64,000 bases of DNA. Origin: Parelaphostrongylus tenuis. Lineage: Eukaryota > Nematoda > Chromadorea > Rhabditida > Metastrongylidae. This document shows, piece by piece, positions 36,754-47,100 of this stretch. The stretch lies in contig JAHQIW010000902.1 of NCBI GenBank assembly GCA_019055375.1, positions 274,109 through 338,108 on the forward strand, given 5' to 3'. A program made the translations under genes and the position numbers. Numbering within the stretch: the first letter of the stretch is position 1; each line of letters starts with the position of its first letter. The notes beneath the pieces are model-generated. The model made no database searches. It worked only from the letters and a program-made list of their open reading frames with translations, and had not been told where the DNA came from.

Positions 36754-37535
36754 ATGCCACGGACAGGTCGTTCATTGTTCTGTAATGATACTGATACATA
36801 TGAGTTACTGTCACCTCTGTCGGGCAGACGTCTTTTACGGTTTCCAGGAAGAGCTAAATCGTTATCGAGAATTTTTCACTGCTGTCTTATTCACCAAAAA
36901 TCAGTACTTCAGAAGCTTACAGGCATTCACTTTTGACATTGTGAAGCTCAATGAATTGAACCCTAATGCGAAGATGGGTATGATGTAGCACAGTGATTAC
37001 TGATGTGGGGTTTTAGAAAGCAGGATTAAGAGGAAGTGCATCAAATGCATGAAGTACAAGGATCCACACAGCGATCTGTGATGACGAGGTCGTAATTTAG
37101 AAAATTATGCAAGATGATTCGACTTGACAAGTCTTAAGCAGATACTTATGCAGACTTCTGCACAAATCGCCACTCAACAAGGTGTAATTCCAACTTTCTG
37201 CCTTTACATTCCAGATCTTATATAACTCTCACAGAACTGTTGATATCAGACGGTATCTTCATAATTTCGCGTTGCTCGAATGTCAGATCATTTCTTCCGT
37301 TACAAATGGTTATTTCTGATACACTTTTGCACAATTTTTGATTTTATTTAGATTTTAAATAAGTTTCCGTGGACCGTCTATGCAGAAAACCTACCATTCC
37401 AATGGGTCGTCGACGCCTTCAAATGGGATAAATCACATCATCAGGTGAATGAAGCTAGAATAAATTAAGTTTATTTTTGTGCAGATAGCGAGGAAACTTA
37501 GTAAGACTCAATTATGGAGCCGTTCACAGCGATAA
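36754..37535 (+). CDS. Compact five-exon gene, function unknown (3' part)
   Basis: Five segments chain in phase with nematode-size introns: 36,754-36,977, 37,017-37,077, 37,215-37,308, 37,352-37,444, 37,485-37,535 (introns 39, 137, 43 and 40 nt), ending in TAA. Acceptors are ttccag, ttttag, ttccag, atttag and tgtgcag. The first exon includes YCHLCRADVFYGFQ and FFTAVLF, the second RKCIKCMKYKD (a CxxC). The last two give FPWTVYAENLPFQWVVDAF and a basic tail ending WSRSQR. I do not recognise it. The C-x2-C-x13-spacing-FF pattern faintly recalls a nuclear-receptor DNA-binding domain lacking its second cysteine pair, but this is not convincing. The third exon is also open in another frame (RYLHNFALLECQIISSV), which looks more protein-like and would imply a frameshift. 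The last two exons are the safest. Confidence 0.5.
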
Positions 37536-37539
37536 TTCA

Positions 37540-38775
37540 AGGTTATCAAAGGAAAGTCACCTCCGATAAATGTGGGCATATCCGATCTGCGAAAATGATT
37601 AAATTTTGAGGTTGTCTCACAACAATGAAAGGTACTAGTGCATGAACAGATAGACAGCGTAATCAACATAGCTTACAAGCCACCTACAGGTACACTGAAT
37701 TGCACGCATTCATCGTGTAATGAGATCAGAGGTGAGCAAAATGGAACTCTATTACTGAAGCTGGCGCAAGATTTATGCTGTTTCGAGTTCATCGTTGACT
37801 ATGAGAAACTTCTTATTATATAAAAGAAATATAGTCCATGGTTAAGACGAGATTGTCAAAAAGGATAAATTCAAATAGAAGGTGAAGCGCTCAAAGAAGG
37901 CAAGTAATTCCTACCACAAGTGCGCTAATATATCTTACACTAATTGATTCTATTGTGTCTTTAAATGGAATCGAAATGGCACCCTAACATAGGTAACTTT
38001 AGCAAATGTTCTTGCAATACTTACCAACATAACCGGCAGTGAGCCTCCACATCCATCAAATTGTAAGTACTAGTTTGTCTCTTCTCTCCTTATCAAGCGC
38101 GTTATATATGCTGTATCTCTGCTAGCAAATCAATCGAAAATCATTCCTTTGCAAATTAATGCAGTTCTGTCAAATGCCTACGAGATAGGTCGTTTTGTGA
38201 TGAAGGAGACAACATAGCACGAATTTGAATGAATCCTGGAATGTCATGCTCTGAAACAGATTTTGAAAATGCTGACGAATCAACTTCCCGGATTAGCTTA
38301 TACCATTTTATACACATATTTATATTCATGCATTTTGCGTCGTGTGCCTGTATGTATATATTTATTGTAGCTTCCATTTTAATCGAATCAATAGCAGTCT
38401 TTGGAGTGAACAGTAAGCATGTGAAATAGTTGGACAGCATCTTGAATAAATAAACTCGTGTCCACACTGGAAGCAGTTTTCGGAAGTGGAAACTACTTTT
38501 ATCAACAACGACTCACTTATGAGTCTCGTTAAAAGCAGAAGAAAAAACCTCAGAAATTTATGTTCTTCGCTCTTCTCAAAGTACACTGGATATCCCTCAA
38601 GTTGCACCTTGAAAGACAAGCACTTAACTTGTACTCGCTTTGATCATTTGATGATTTACGGGATTCCATGTGAAGCAGATGATGGAAGTGATGGTTAAAC
38701 ATATACTAAAATGTTCATAACTACCGTGAAAAAAGAAGCCATTTTGAACTCCCTTATTTTTAAAGGTATCTTTTT
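37540..38775. other. No gene recognised
   Basis: Overlapping open frames on both strands at 38,156-38,698 have no splice chain or motif. Confidence 0.4.
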
Positions 38776-38778
38776 ATC

Positions 38779-39070
38779 AGCGGGGGTCGTAGCCGAGTGG
38801 TTATGACTCTCTCCGCCAAAGCTGTGCGGGGTTGATCCCTCATTTATATACCCCCTTTCTTCTAAACACTCTTCGGCAATCTATAACAAAAACCCTATGG
38901 AACGTCACAGCCAGGCTGTCCTCGAGATTACAAAGAGACGTGCTCAACTAGTGTTCTATGACGTTCAGGAAGACGGAAAAACGATTTGAATGATAGGTTT
39001 TGGAGAATTTTTGAAATCCGCACAGTGAAAAGAAAGTGTGAGACGAAACAAATAAAGTGATAAATCATAT
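38779..39070 (+). repeat. tRNA-derived SINE family A, copy 2
   Basis: The head 'ggtcgtagccgagtggttat' (38,785) is an A-box of Leu/Ser-tRNA type, and 'ggggttgatccc' is the B-box. The body carries 'ctcttcggcaat', 'ggctgtcctcgagatt', 'aatccgcac' and a tail 'aacaaataaagtgataaat'. The copy at 54,730 is its closest relative in the window. Confidence 0.8.
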
Positions 39071-39824
39071 CTCAACACTTAGTGCAAACCGATGATTATG
39101 GATTTAGCTCAAAAATCAGTCAAAGATGGAATGCCCTTCAAAATGATATGGTGATCGTCTATCTCATCGCAATTTGTTTAGGTCATTTTGAGGGAAACGA
39201 ACGGGAAATGCCCAACAAAGCGTTGATAAACCTCTAATGAGTTTACTGATTATTGTGTAGTTAGACTTTTTCTATCACGCAAGGAACGCTTCCCATTATT
39301 TACTATTTGTCACTTCATCAGCATATTTTTCGCAGCATATCCATATTAATTTTGAGAGCCGAAAAAAACAATATGGAGTCTACAGATCGCTATCGACACT
39401 CAATATCGGTTGAAGAGATCTTCCTAATCGATTCATTGCTACGAACGATTTGTTTTGATTGGTGATGTTAAGATTTGGAACCTGTCATGTAGTGAATCCA
39501 AACCTGCAATTGCCCTAATCGAGAATCGCTGATATGGTTCCACTCCACGTCAGGCTCAAAGCTATGTTCATATCGCAGCATTCTTATGGATTATCGCAGA
39601 TATTACATCATACTATGATAAGAAAAAAGAACAGGATGCAATGAAAAAGTGAAGATTTGAATCCAGAAATTATTATCGCGTGTTCAAAAACTTGAGAGGC
39701 ATTTTGTTAAGCTACAGCGCAGCTATATTATTCACCCAAATATATTTAAACAAACTTCCAAGAGCTTTCTCAGCTTCTCATATCTCATTTTTTTAGGTTA
39801 CAAGTTTGCACTCACAATGAATGT

Positions 39825-40395
39825 TGAGATGTTGTGATTCTGGCTCTATAGCAATAAACACAAATTTTATTGATCAAGATCCTTCAAAATTACATGATTT
39901 ATATGTCCTTAAATTGCTCATTCTCTCGTGAACATTTTGGTATACATTTTGCATAACTTGCTCTGAGATGGAGCTGTCTTGGAAAGAAATTCACTTGCTA
40001 CTCTGCACAAAGGCCGTTTAGGGGAAGACGCCATTGAAGTGGAGCAAGATTAATAGAACCTTCTTGGATGGCTCGAGGGCGGCTGATCCTTCAGACTGTC
40101 CTCTCCAGCCTTGAACTCTGCAGACCGCTTCCTAGCCGTCCTTTTCTACATCCGTATTATCTTTCCAATCTTCATTAATCTTGCGCGCTGCTTCACTAGC
40201 ATTCCCTACTCCTCGTGTATGAGTAGCTAGCGAATTTGATTCCACGACAGCTCCATCTTAGAACAAGTATAGGCAACTTGTATATCAAAATTTTCAGAAG
40301 AAAATACTCAACTAAATGATATCAAAGTAATGCAAGTTTTCTGATAATTTGGTGTTTATTGCTCTAGTGCTAAAACTTTAGAAATGGCCTAGTAA
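39825..40395. mobile_element. Foldback MITE family M1, complete copy
   Basis: The left half (39,825-40,100) is a diverged reverse complement of the right half (40,150-40,395); 'gatggagctgtc' at 39,967 mirrors 'gacagctccatc' at 40,246. The central segment (tgatccttcagactgtcctc) appears inverted in the copy at 52,220-52,755, as expected for a palindromic element. No coding capacity. Confidence 0.75.
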
Positions 40396-40538
40396 AATAA
40401 CATGCGCAAAAAAAAAATACAAACCGTAACAATGGATGTTGGTGAGGGTGGTAGAAGCGTTTTTGGAGTTCTGCTATAATGAGCAAGCCTTTGCAGAGGA
40501 CAAAGAGCATGAGTTGCCCTTTGTGCAATACCATTCTG

Positions 40539-41308
40539 CCTTGACGACCATTCCCACTTATAAGCACACACACAGTACATGTAAAGACTATCAGGCTGTA
40601 TTATACCCTTATTTCAAACGCTTTATTAAAACCACGCTCAAATTTCGATAGATCCTTTCATTGTTATTTGAGCCAACTTGTCATGTGGTCTGCTAAGGGC
40701 TCTTGCACAGCCCGATACACGTCTTTCGTCCTTACACACTCGTCAGTCGGGCAAAACCCGTCGTGTTTCGATCTTTTTATAGTCAGTTCTCTCGGGAGCC
40801 CTACTCTCCTACAGAGAGTCATCGAAAACGAACGTACACTCTATGCCAAGTAAAAATTTCACCTAACACGGTCTTGACACAGTCACTGTCAGAGTGGTCT
40901 TAATAAAAAACTCGAAATAAAGGTATAATATAATAAAAATACCAGCCAAAGAGCAATCGAGTGCGCAATCCTCTGTGTTAGGTGAAAATTTTACTTGGCA
41001 TAGAGTGTAAAACGTTCGTTTTCGATGGCTCTCTGTAGGATAGTAGGGCTTCCGAGAGAACTGACTATAAAAAGATCGAAACACGACGGGTTCTGCCCGA
41101 CTGACGAGTCTGTAAGGACGAAAGACGTGTATCGAGCTGTGCAAGAGCCCTTACCAGACCACATGACAAGTTGGCTCAAATAATAATGAAAGGATCTATC
41201 GAAATTTGAGCGTGGTTTTAATAAAGCATTTGAAATAAGGGTATAATACAGCCTCATAGTCTTTACATGTACTGGGGATGTGCTTATAAGTGGGAATGGT
41301 CGTCAAGG
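40539..41308. mobile_element. Large palindrome P1: 331-334-bp arms, 105-bp loop
   Basis: The left arm (40,539-40,869) and right arm (40,975-41,308) are inverted copies that I judge above 90% identical across about 330 bp. Matching open frames in both arms (on opposite strands) encode nearly the same 50-residue peptide (HVFRPY.LVSRA.PVVFRSF), a by-product of the symmetry. The loop carries 'gtggtcttaataaa' and 'gaaataaaggtataata', also found just outside the right arm. A single-arm copy is at 35,965-36,310. No transposase. The high arm identity suggests recent origin or arm gene conversion. Confidence 0.9.
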
Positions 41309-41399
41309 CTGTAATGTGTAAACACGCATCTTGCAGTTATGAGTGCCATAACAAACCTTATGAAAGGATCAAAATATGTTACCAGATTGTATGTTTGTA

Positions 41400-42125
41400 T
41401 AGTTCGTGGATCAATCGTTTTGGCTGAGTGCTCTACATAGTTTTGTGCCGTCTTTGGTGGCAGAATGACCCAAGTGGAACGATCAAGAGACGTTCGCGTT
41501 AAGTTTCGGATTGTTAATTCTAGAGCAATAGCAGACTTTCAACAATTTTTTGATTATTAGTGTACTTCAGGAGTTGCAACCATTATAGAATTGCAGAACA
41601 GACTTTGTTATAGTATTCTATAGATACTGATTATTTATTATCTGCCTATCTCAAGCTGTACATGTAATGTTCTGAGCTTTGAACATGTGGCGATTTATGA
41701 TAATGCAAATATGCACCAAATTCAGGTGTTCTAGGTATCTCTTTATAGATGAACATACTATAACTTTATTGGTACCATCGTACAGTTGTTACCTCTCTGA
41801 ATAACAATGGCCCCACATGTATAGAGATCTCTTGGTCCGCCAAGCTGCTTGCAAAGTGTATCCTCCTACAGTTCCTCCTAGAGGGTTTATGCAAGAAGGA
41901 TAAAAGCTGCTGTAAAGCAGCTAATCGCAAAAGCTGTGAAAAAGAGTATGCTTAAACAAGTAATTCTATCAGATGGTTCTATCATGCCTGCAGATGAAGA
42001 CTAAATTATCCTGCTCGACTACTTTGTGGGAAGCAGTGCGATGAGGCGGTCGGTGGCGAAGCCGATAACATCATGTGAAACAATGTCTTCGTCACAAGTG
42101 TTGCTCTTGGGGTGCTTTTCTCGTC
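41400..42125 (+). repeat. Dispersed repeat R2, copy 1
   Basis: Colinear with 48,985-49,560: 'caattttttgattattagtg', 'ttattatc.g', 'gagtatgc.t.aaacaa.t', 'aatcctgctcga.t.ctttt' and 'gtcggtggcgaagccgataa'-type blocks occur in the same order and orientation. No coding frame or terminal repeat recognised. The class is unknown. Confidence 0.65.
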
Positions 42126-42384
42126 GAAACATAGGGGGTTTTTCGATAAACTGACGTGCACTACAAAAACCTTCTCAGAAATCCCTTCTGCGATATTCCA
42201 TCACTTAATGATGAGAATGTTTCTTCAGAACCTCACTTTACCAAATACATTTGCATATTTTTATTGCAGCGGCACCAATGCCCGCTGATCGGTGTGACAC
42301 CTTGTAAGGCGCGCGGTAGCGAACGTTATCAATACGTTGATTGTAGTCGTGTTGAGTACAACTACAATGAAACTGAGATTTCAG

Positions 42385-42460
42385 CAAAGCTCAAGGAGCC
42401 TCAGATGGGTCTTGAACCCGCGAAAGAGTGATATCCACAATACCCAGCAGTGGAAACATA
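42385..42460 (-). repeat. tRNA-like SINE head, degenerate
   Basis: On the minus strand 'atatcactctttcgcgggtt' leads into 'caagacccatctgaggc', a B-box like that of family C. The A-box is not convincing and no body copy is assigned. Confidence 0.35.
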
Positions 42461-42660
42461 ATGAGTAGTACTTAAGAGGTTAAATCATTGTAAGATCTGT
42501 CTGTTTTTCAAAGAATGTTGCAGCTTCTCGATGCTCAATATTCGAAAAAGGTGTATATAAGCCAGACCTGACCCAGTTTTAGCTCTTATCTGATCAATTA
42601 AAATTCGCCGACATGTTGTGATCGGTCGACCCACTACCGTCATCAAACTCTCGATTAAGA

Positions 42661-43710
42661 ATGAATATTCTGGTTAGATTGATTATTTCACACCGCTGGA
42701 GGAAATTTAGAGCGTTTCGTGAGAAGCGAAATAATGTGGTACGTTTTTCCATAGTGTTTTTAATTTCTTTGTATCTCTGTATCTATCCATTTATCTCTGA
42801 TTTAACTAATTCTCCAAGTTCGTGCTGTACTGTTGAGCCTCGTTTAATGGTCTGGCGCAAATGTAAACTGTTATACGATAGATTTGATCGTGCCTGTTGG
42901 TGCTCCCACTCTCTGTCGTTCTCACACACAGAAAAGCGATCGTCTAGAAAGAAATAGCGCGATGACTAGGATAATTTTTATATATTATGTCTTTTTTGCC
43001 TTGGATATTACCGATAATTCTCTAAACTCCAAAATCACCTTCAGATATCACATTGGCACAAATCAGTGATGTTATCTGGTTGTACATTCCCAAAGACGAT
43101 GGAGCAATTGATTTTGTCAACAGTTTACATGAGTCGTTTTTCACATCTACTCGACGACTGCGGCACTTGTTACACTCGATTCGAATCTCTCGTATCTTTC
43201 ACCCACGATGGCCCTCGAACTTTTTCTGTGGGCACGACGGATTCTTGGGCAGTGCCTTTTTTTAAATTGCCTTTGAATGCTGGTATACTGGACTCTTTCT
43301 GGAATGTTTGAGTAGTTGTGCTAGAGCGTCCGTAAATTAGTCTTAAAGTAGTTCTGAGAGCGTTCCGTGGTTGAAGGAATGAAGCATTCCCGGATAACTC
43401 TGGGGTCCGAGGTCCGGGCTTCAATGAGATGGATAACTCAGTGAATCTCGAGGTGGTGTTTAGATACCTAGTTACTTAGATATGGATGACACACCTTCAT
43501 ATGTCGTAAGGTTTTCAGTAATTCTTCGAATTGTTTTGTTGTTTCATGAACGTCGTCCACCAAGGTGACCGTAGACGAGTGCGACGATGAGCGCGGTGTG
43601 AAGATTTGAAATTCATTTTCAAATGTGGCACACTTGTCTTTGGTCAGAAAAACACGTCGACCAAATTTGCTGGCTTCCCATAAGTTAGTTTTGAATCGCT
43701 CGCAAACCAC
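42661..43710. other. Region with unusually many long open frames, unassigned
   Basis: Plus-strand frames at 42,661-42,957 and 43,053-43,311 and minus-strand frames at 43,170-43,424 and 43,468-43,710 are open. The first has a start codon, 26 codons and a strong donor (gtacgt) at 42,739. Acceptor 'tcaccttcag' at 43,044 opens a long frame. I recognise no domain. It may be a separate small gene upstream of the LicD-family gene, or an old mobile element. Confidence 0.3.
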
Positions 43711-43964
43711 GCTGTTGTTACTCGTCCATTCATTGTTTTCTCAATAAGTACAATTTTCTGAGATCAGAAAAGCAAATAAAAGTGGAATATTCATGCGGAC
43801 GAAATAATACGACTTTCGAATTCGAGTAATCGGAATGCCAGAAATGTCTTTTATTTTGCCTTTTTGTGATAATTGAATTACCTAAATGTAGAATATTGGA
43901 CGGTTTTCGAAAAGGAATCCAGAAGGTAGGATCATGAGCATTCTGAATCCTCATTTTTTAGAAG

Positions 43965-44120
43965 ATGCGGCTTGTTTTTCTAATTGTCTTCCTTTTGTGC
44001 TCAATTTACGCAATCTCCATGTTCCTTTTGAAGTATTACGATGTCAACAATACAGAAATTACGATGGATAATGATTTTGCGGATGTGAAGATAATGGATA
44101 AAGATCTAGCAGAAATCATG
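43965..44120 (+). CDS. LicD-family gene exon 1: signal-anchor
   Basis: 52 codons starting MRLVFLIVFLLCSIYAISMF, a type II signal-anchor with little charge before it, followed by an acidic stem (DNDFADVKIMDKDLAE). The donor is gtatgc. The acceptor-like T-run and AG end 3 nt before the ATG, fitting a trans-splice site with a very short leader. Confidence 0.75.
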
Positions 44121-47100
44121 GTATGCTTTTACATGCATTTCTTATGATTGAGAAAAGGTGCAGAGTCCCCAAAACGGGTTTTCCAATCTGAAAAACCTGA
44201 TGTGAAAATCTGGAATTGCAGGCATTTGTAGTGAATCAAGCGTCGAGAGATCTCTAAGTACAATTTGATAAATTTGCGGAGCATGGCGTTCGACATCTTC
44301 ACAATAACTGCACTTGTTTGTACATATGGCTTTTGAAGAAGGCTCTAACAGAGCTACTTGTTTCGAGCCTCTTAAGTGTTTTTGAATCTCTTTTCTCGTT
44401 TTGTGAATTGAAGAATAGAACGACAAGCTCAAGAGAATAGTTAGCAGATAATTCGCAAATTGATGACCAGAACTGCTGTGCTTTTTAGTAAATGTAAATT
44501 TAGTAAATGGTAGAAGAAAAGCTTTGTGTCTAGGTTGTGATAGCTATTCATATAAAACCTTTTCGTTTCAAAGCTATTTTTGAGCGCGTGTGTAATTGAT
44601 GTTCCTACAAGGAGCTAAACGAAAATCAATCACTAACAGGATGAACAGGCTATCGATAAAATGAGATATACTAAACAAAAGAAACTTAACATGTTATGAA
44701 GTGGAAAAATTTCTACTAGGTTTGTTGAACAATCAGTAAAGCAACTTTTGGAAAATATAAGAATGGTGGCGATCGTATCAGTGCTATGTTTCGTATTATT
44801 CAAATTTCTCTCAACAACAGTAAGAAAGTGGTGGAATAAAGAGATGCTATTTTAGATGAACTGTTCGAATCTGCTGGAGAATATCGATCCTTCATTTCCT
44901 GCACTGCTTATTGACGATCGTGTTATTGGGAGTCTGAGCCGAATTGATTGTGAGACAACACCCACCAAGATCCGAGTGGGAGTAGATATGCGACTGTTGA
45001 CTTCCGTTGAAAAAGAGAGTTATCTTGAGTATGAGATTATTTACTACGAGAATTTCAAGGACAGAGACCACCTTCGCTTCTACGATCTGCCAACAAGAAT
45101 CATTCCAAGGTTAGCAGCGAAGCTATTGATAAATTACTCTGAAACTTCTACGGCAACTCAATAATCATATCATTGATTTATTATTAATCATGAATCATGA
45201 TTCAATAATGCTGAGGTTTATAAAAAGGCGGTTTTTTAAATTACCATACGGTCTGTCCTCCAAAAAATGCTCGCGAAGTTGCTAAAATTTCTTCAAAATT
45301 ACCGATTGACCTTACCATGAGTTTACCTACCAAAAAGCTATTTGACTATTCATATGAGAAAAGTCATGGGTGTATTGTCACATACTGTGTACTGCAAGCA
45401 AATTATGATAAGAAGTGATTAAACTTATTGCGCAAAAATAGTGATAACGTTTTTCATAGATTGACAAAATTCCAAAAAATGTTGGTAGTTCCCAATAGCG
45501 CATTTAGCATATCTGTAAGTGATTCAAGTGTAAAGAACAACTACTTGAACAGCTCAAGTTTGGTTTGAATTTTATCTTTCTTCCGACTGAGAGCTAGACT
45601 GCGAGTATTAGGTTTACGAAAGATGCGCCAAGCTTTGGGATGTCCCAAAAATTCTTTCGAATTTCGACACTTTTTCCTAATTCCACTGTTATCTATCTAG
45701 AGAAATCATTCAATCAACAACAATAATCACCATTATGATCAATGATGTGAAGTCACTCGTTGAAAAAAATTTAATACGTTCCTCACTAGTAAGTAAGGCT
45801 GGCTACCAAAGGAGTCGGTCAGATTTTTTGAGCTGGTCGTGGTCTTTGGATTTTTTCTCCAGCACCTGCTGCTTTAAGGCGCGAAAGAAGTGACAGTCCG
45901 ATGGAGCAATATCACAGGCTATATGGTGAATGTAGCACCGTATTACATCCCAGTTTCCCGAAAATGTAGCGAGTTGGCTTTGCAATGCGACGGCAAGCGT
46001 TTTCTTGAAATGACAACACTGAGCCGTCTCGGACTTTTCTCTCGCACTGCAATATTCGAAGTTGTTACCACTAGGCGTTGGCGTTGATTGTTTGTTTGTT
46101 GTCGGGCAGTTCCCAAAACAGAATGCTCTGCCAGTTTTAGATAACCAAGAGATGAATCTTTCAAACATGGAACCTAGACTTTGAATGAGCTGGCAGATCG
46201 TTGCAAGGGAGCCACTAGGTGTGGCGCGTATTACTTTCGTAGTTGACGCGAAACTCATTCCCATTGATATTTGACTTGAAAAACTCTTGCCTGGGCGATT
46301 GCAGTAGGAGATTTTCGCGGATGGTTGCGCCAGCAGCGCGGTCGTCGTCGCTCAATCCATGAGGTGTCCATAGAGACATCACTTTGCAGTAGTCAATTTC
46401 ACTTAGGTGATGACTAGACATATTCTATTCCACATCTAACCTATTCGTAGGCATACTCTGGAACATACAACAGCTTTTTGGGCAATCGTTTCAATAAAGA
46501 ATAAAGCAGAATAAGAATAGAATGAATAGAAGCATAAAATAAAGATAAAGAGTAAATAAGAAGAATACCATAAATAATTAGTAAAAGATTGAATAATAAC
46601 AAGATGAATAATAACGAATAAAAAATAATATTTAATAGTATAAAAATATTAATATAAAACATCAATATAAAAATACTAATGATAATAACAATAAGAAATA
46701 ATATAAATAAAAAATGGAAAATAATAAAAAAAATAAAATACAAAACAATACTGCGAAAGGAGTTATGAGAGATGAACTGAATATTTTATTAATCAGACGT
46801 TCAGGATACCCGTTTGGCGGTATGGAAATCTTTCAATTCCGTGGGATACAAAGCGCTTCTCCGAATTTTGGAAGCGTTCCAAGGTTGTTCAATGCCGTGG
46901 TATGAAAGTCGTGCGAAGTAAACGAAGCCGCTATCTTCCGTTAGAGAAGACTCTGCGGACAATGTCTTCTCTGAGATCCTATCTCACCGATTTCGACATA
47001 TATCCGTTCCTTTGCGGCGGCACCTTGCTAGGTATGGCTTGACGTTTGAAAGACTTAAATACTTTTTGGTAACGTCTCTTCATATAACATTGAATTTACA

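Noticed and set aside
40668..41257. Pairs of frames with matching peptides on opposite strands
   Set aside because: They mirror each other because the DNA is a palindrome; the lone unit at 36 kb does not keep the frame well.
43468..43710. Retroelement Gag or Pol fragment on the minus strand
   Set aside because: Composition looks protein-like but no motif could be assigned; left as unassigned.
46441..46743. 100-residue very hydrophobic minus-strand frame
   Set aside because: It arises from an A-rich low-complexity tract; residues are almost only I, F, L and Y with no helix boundaries.
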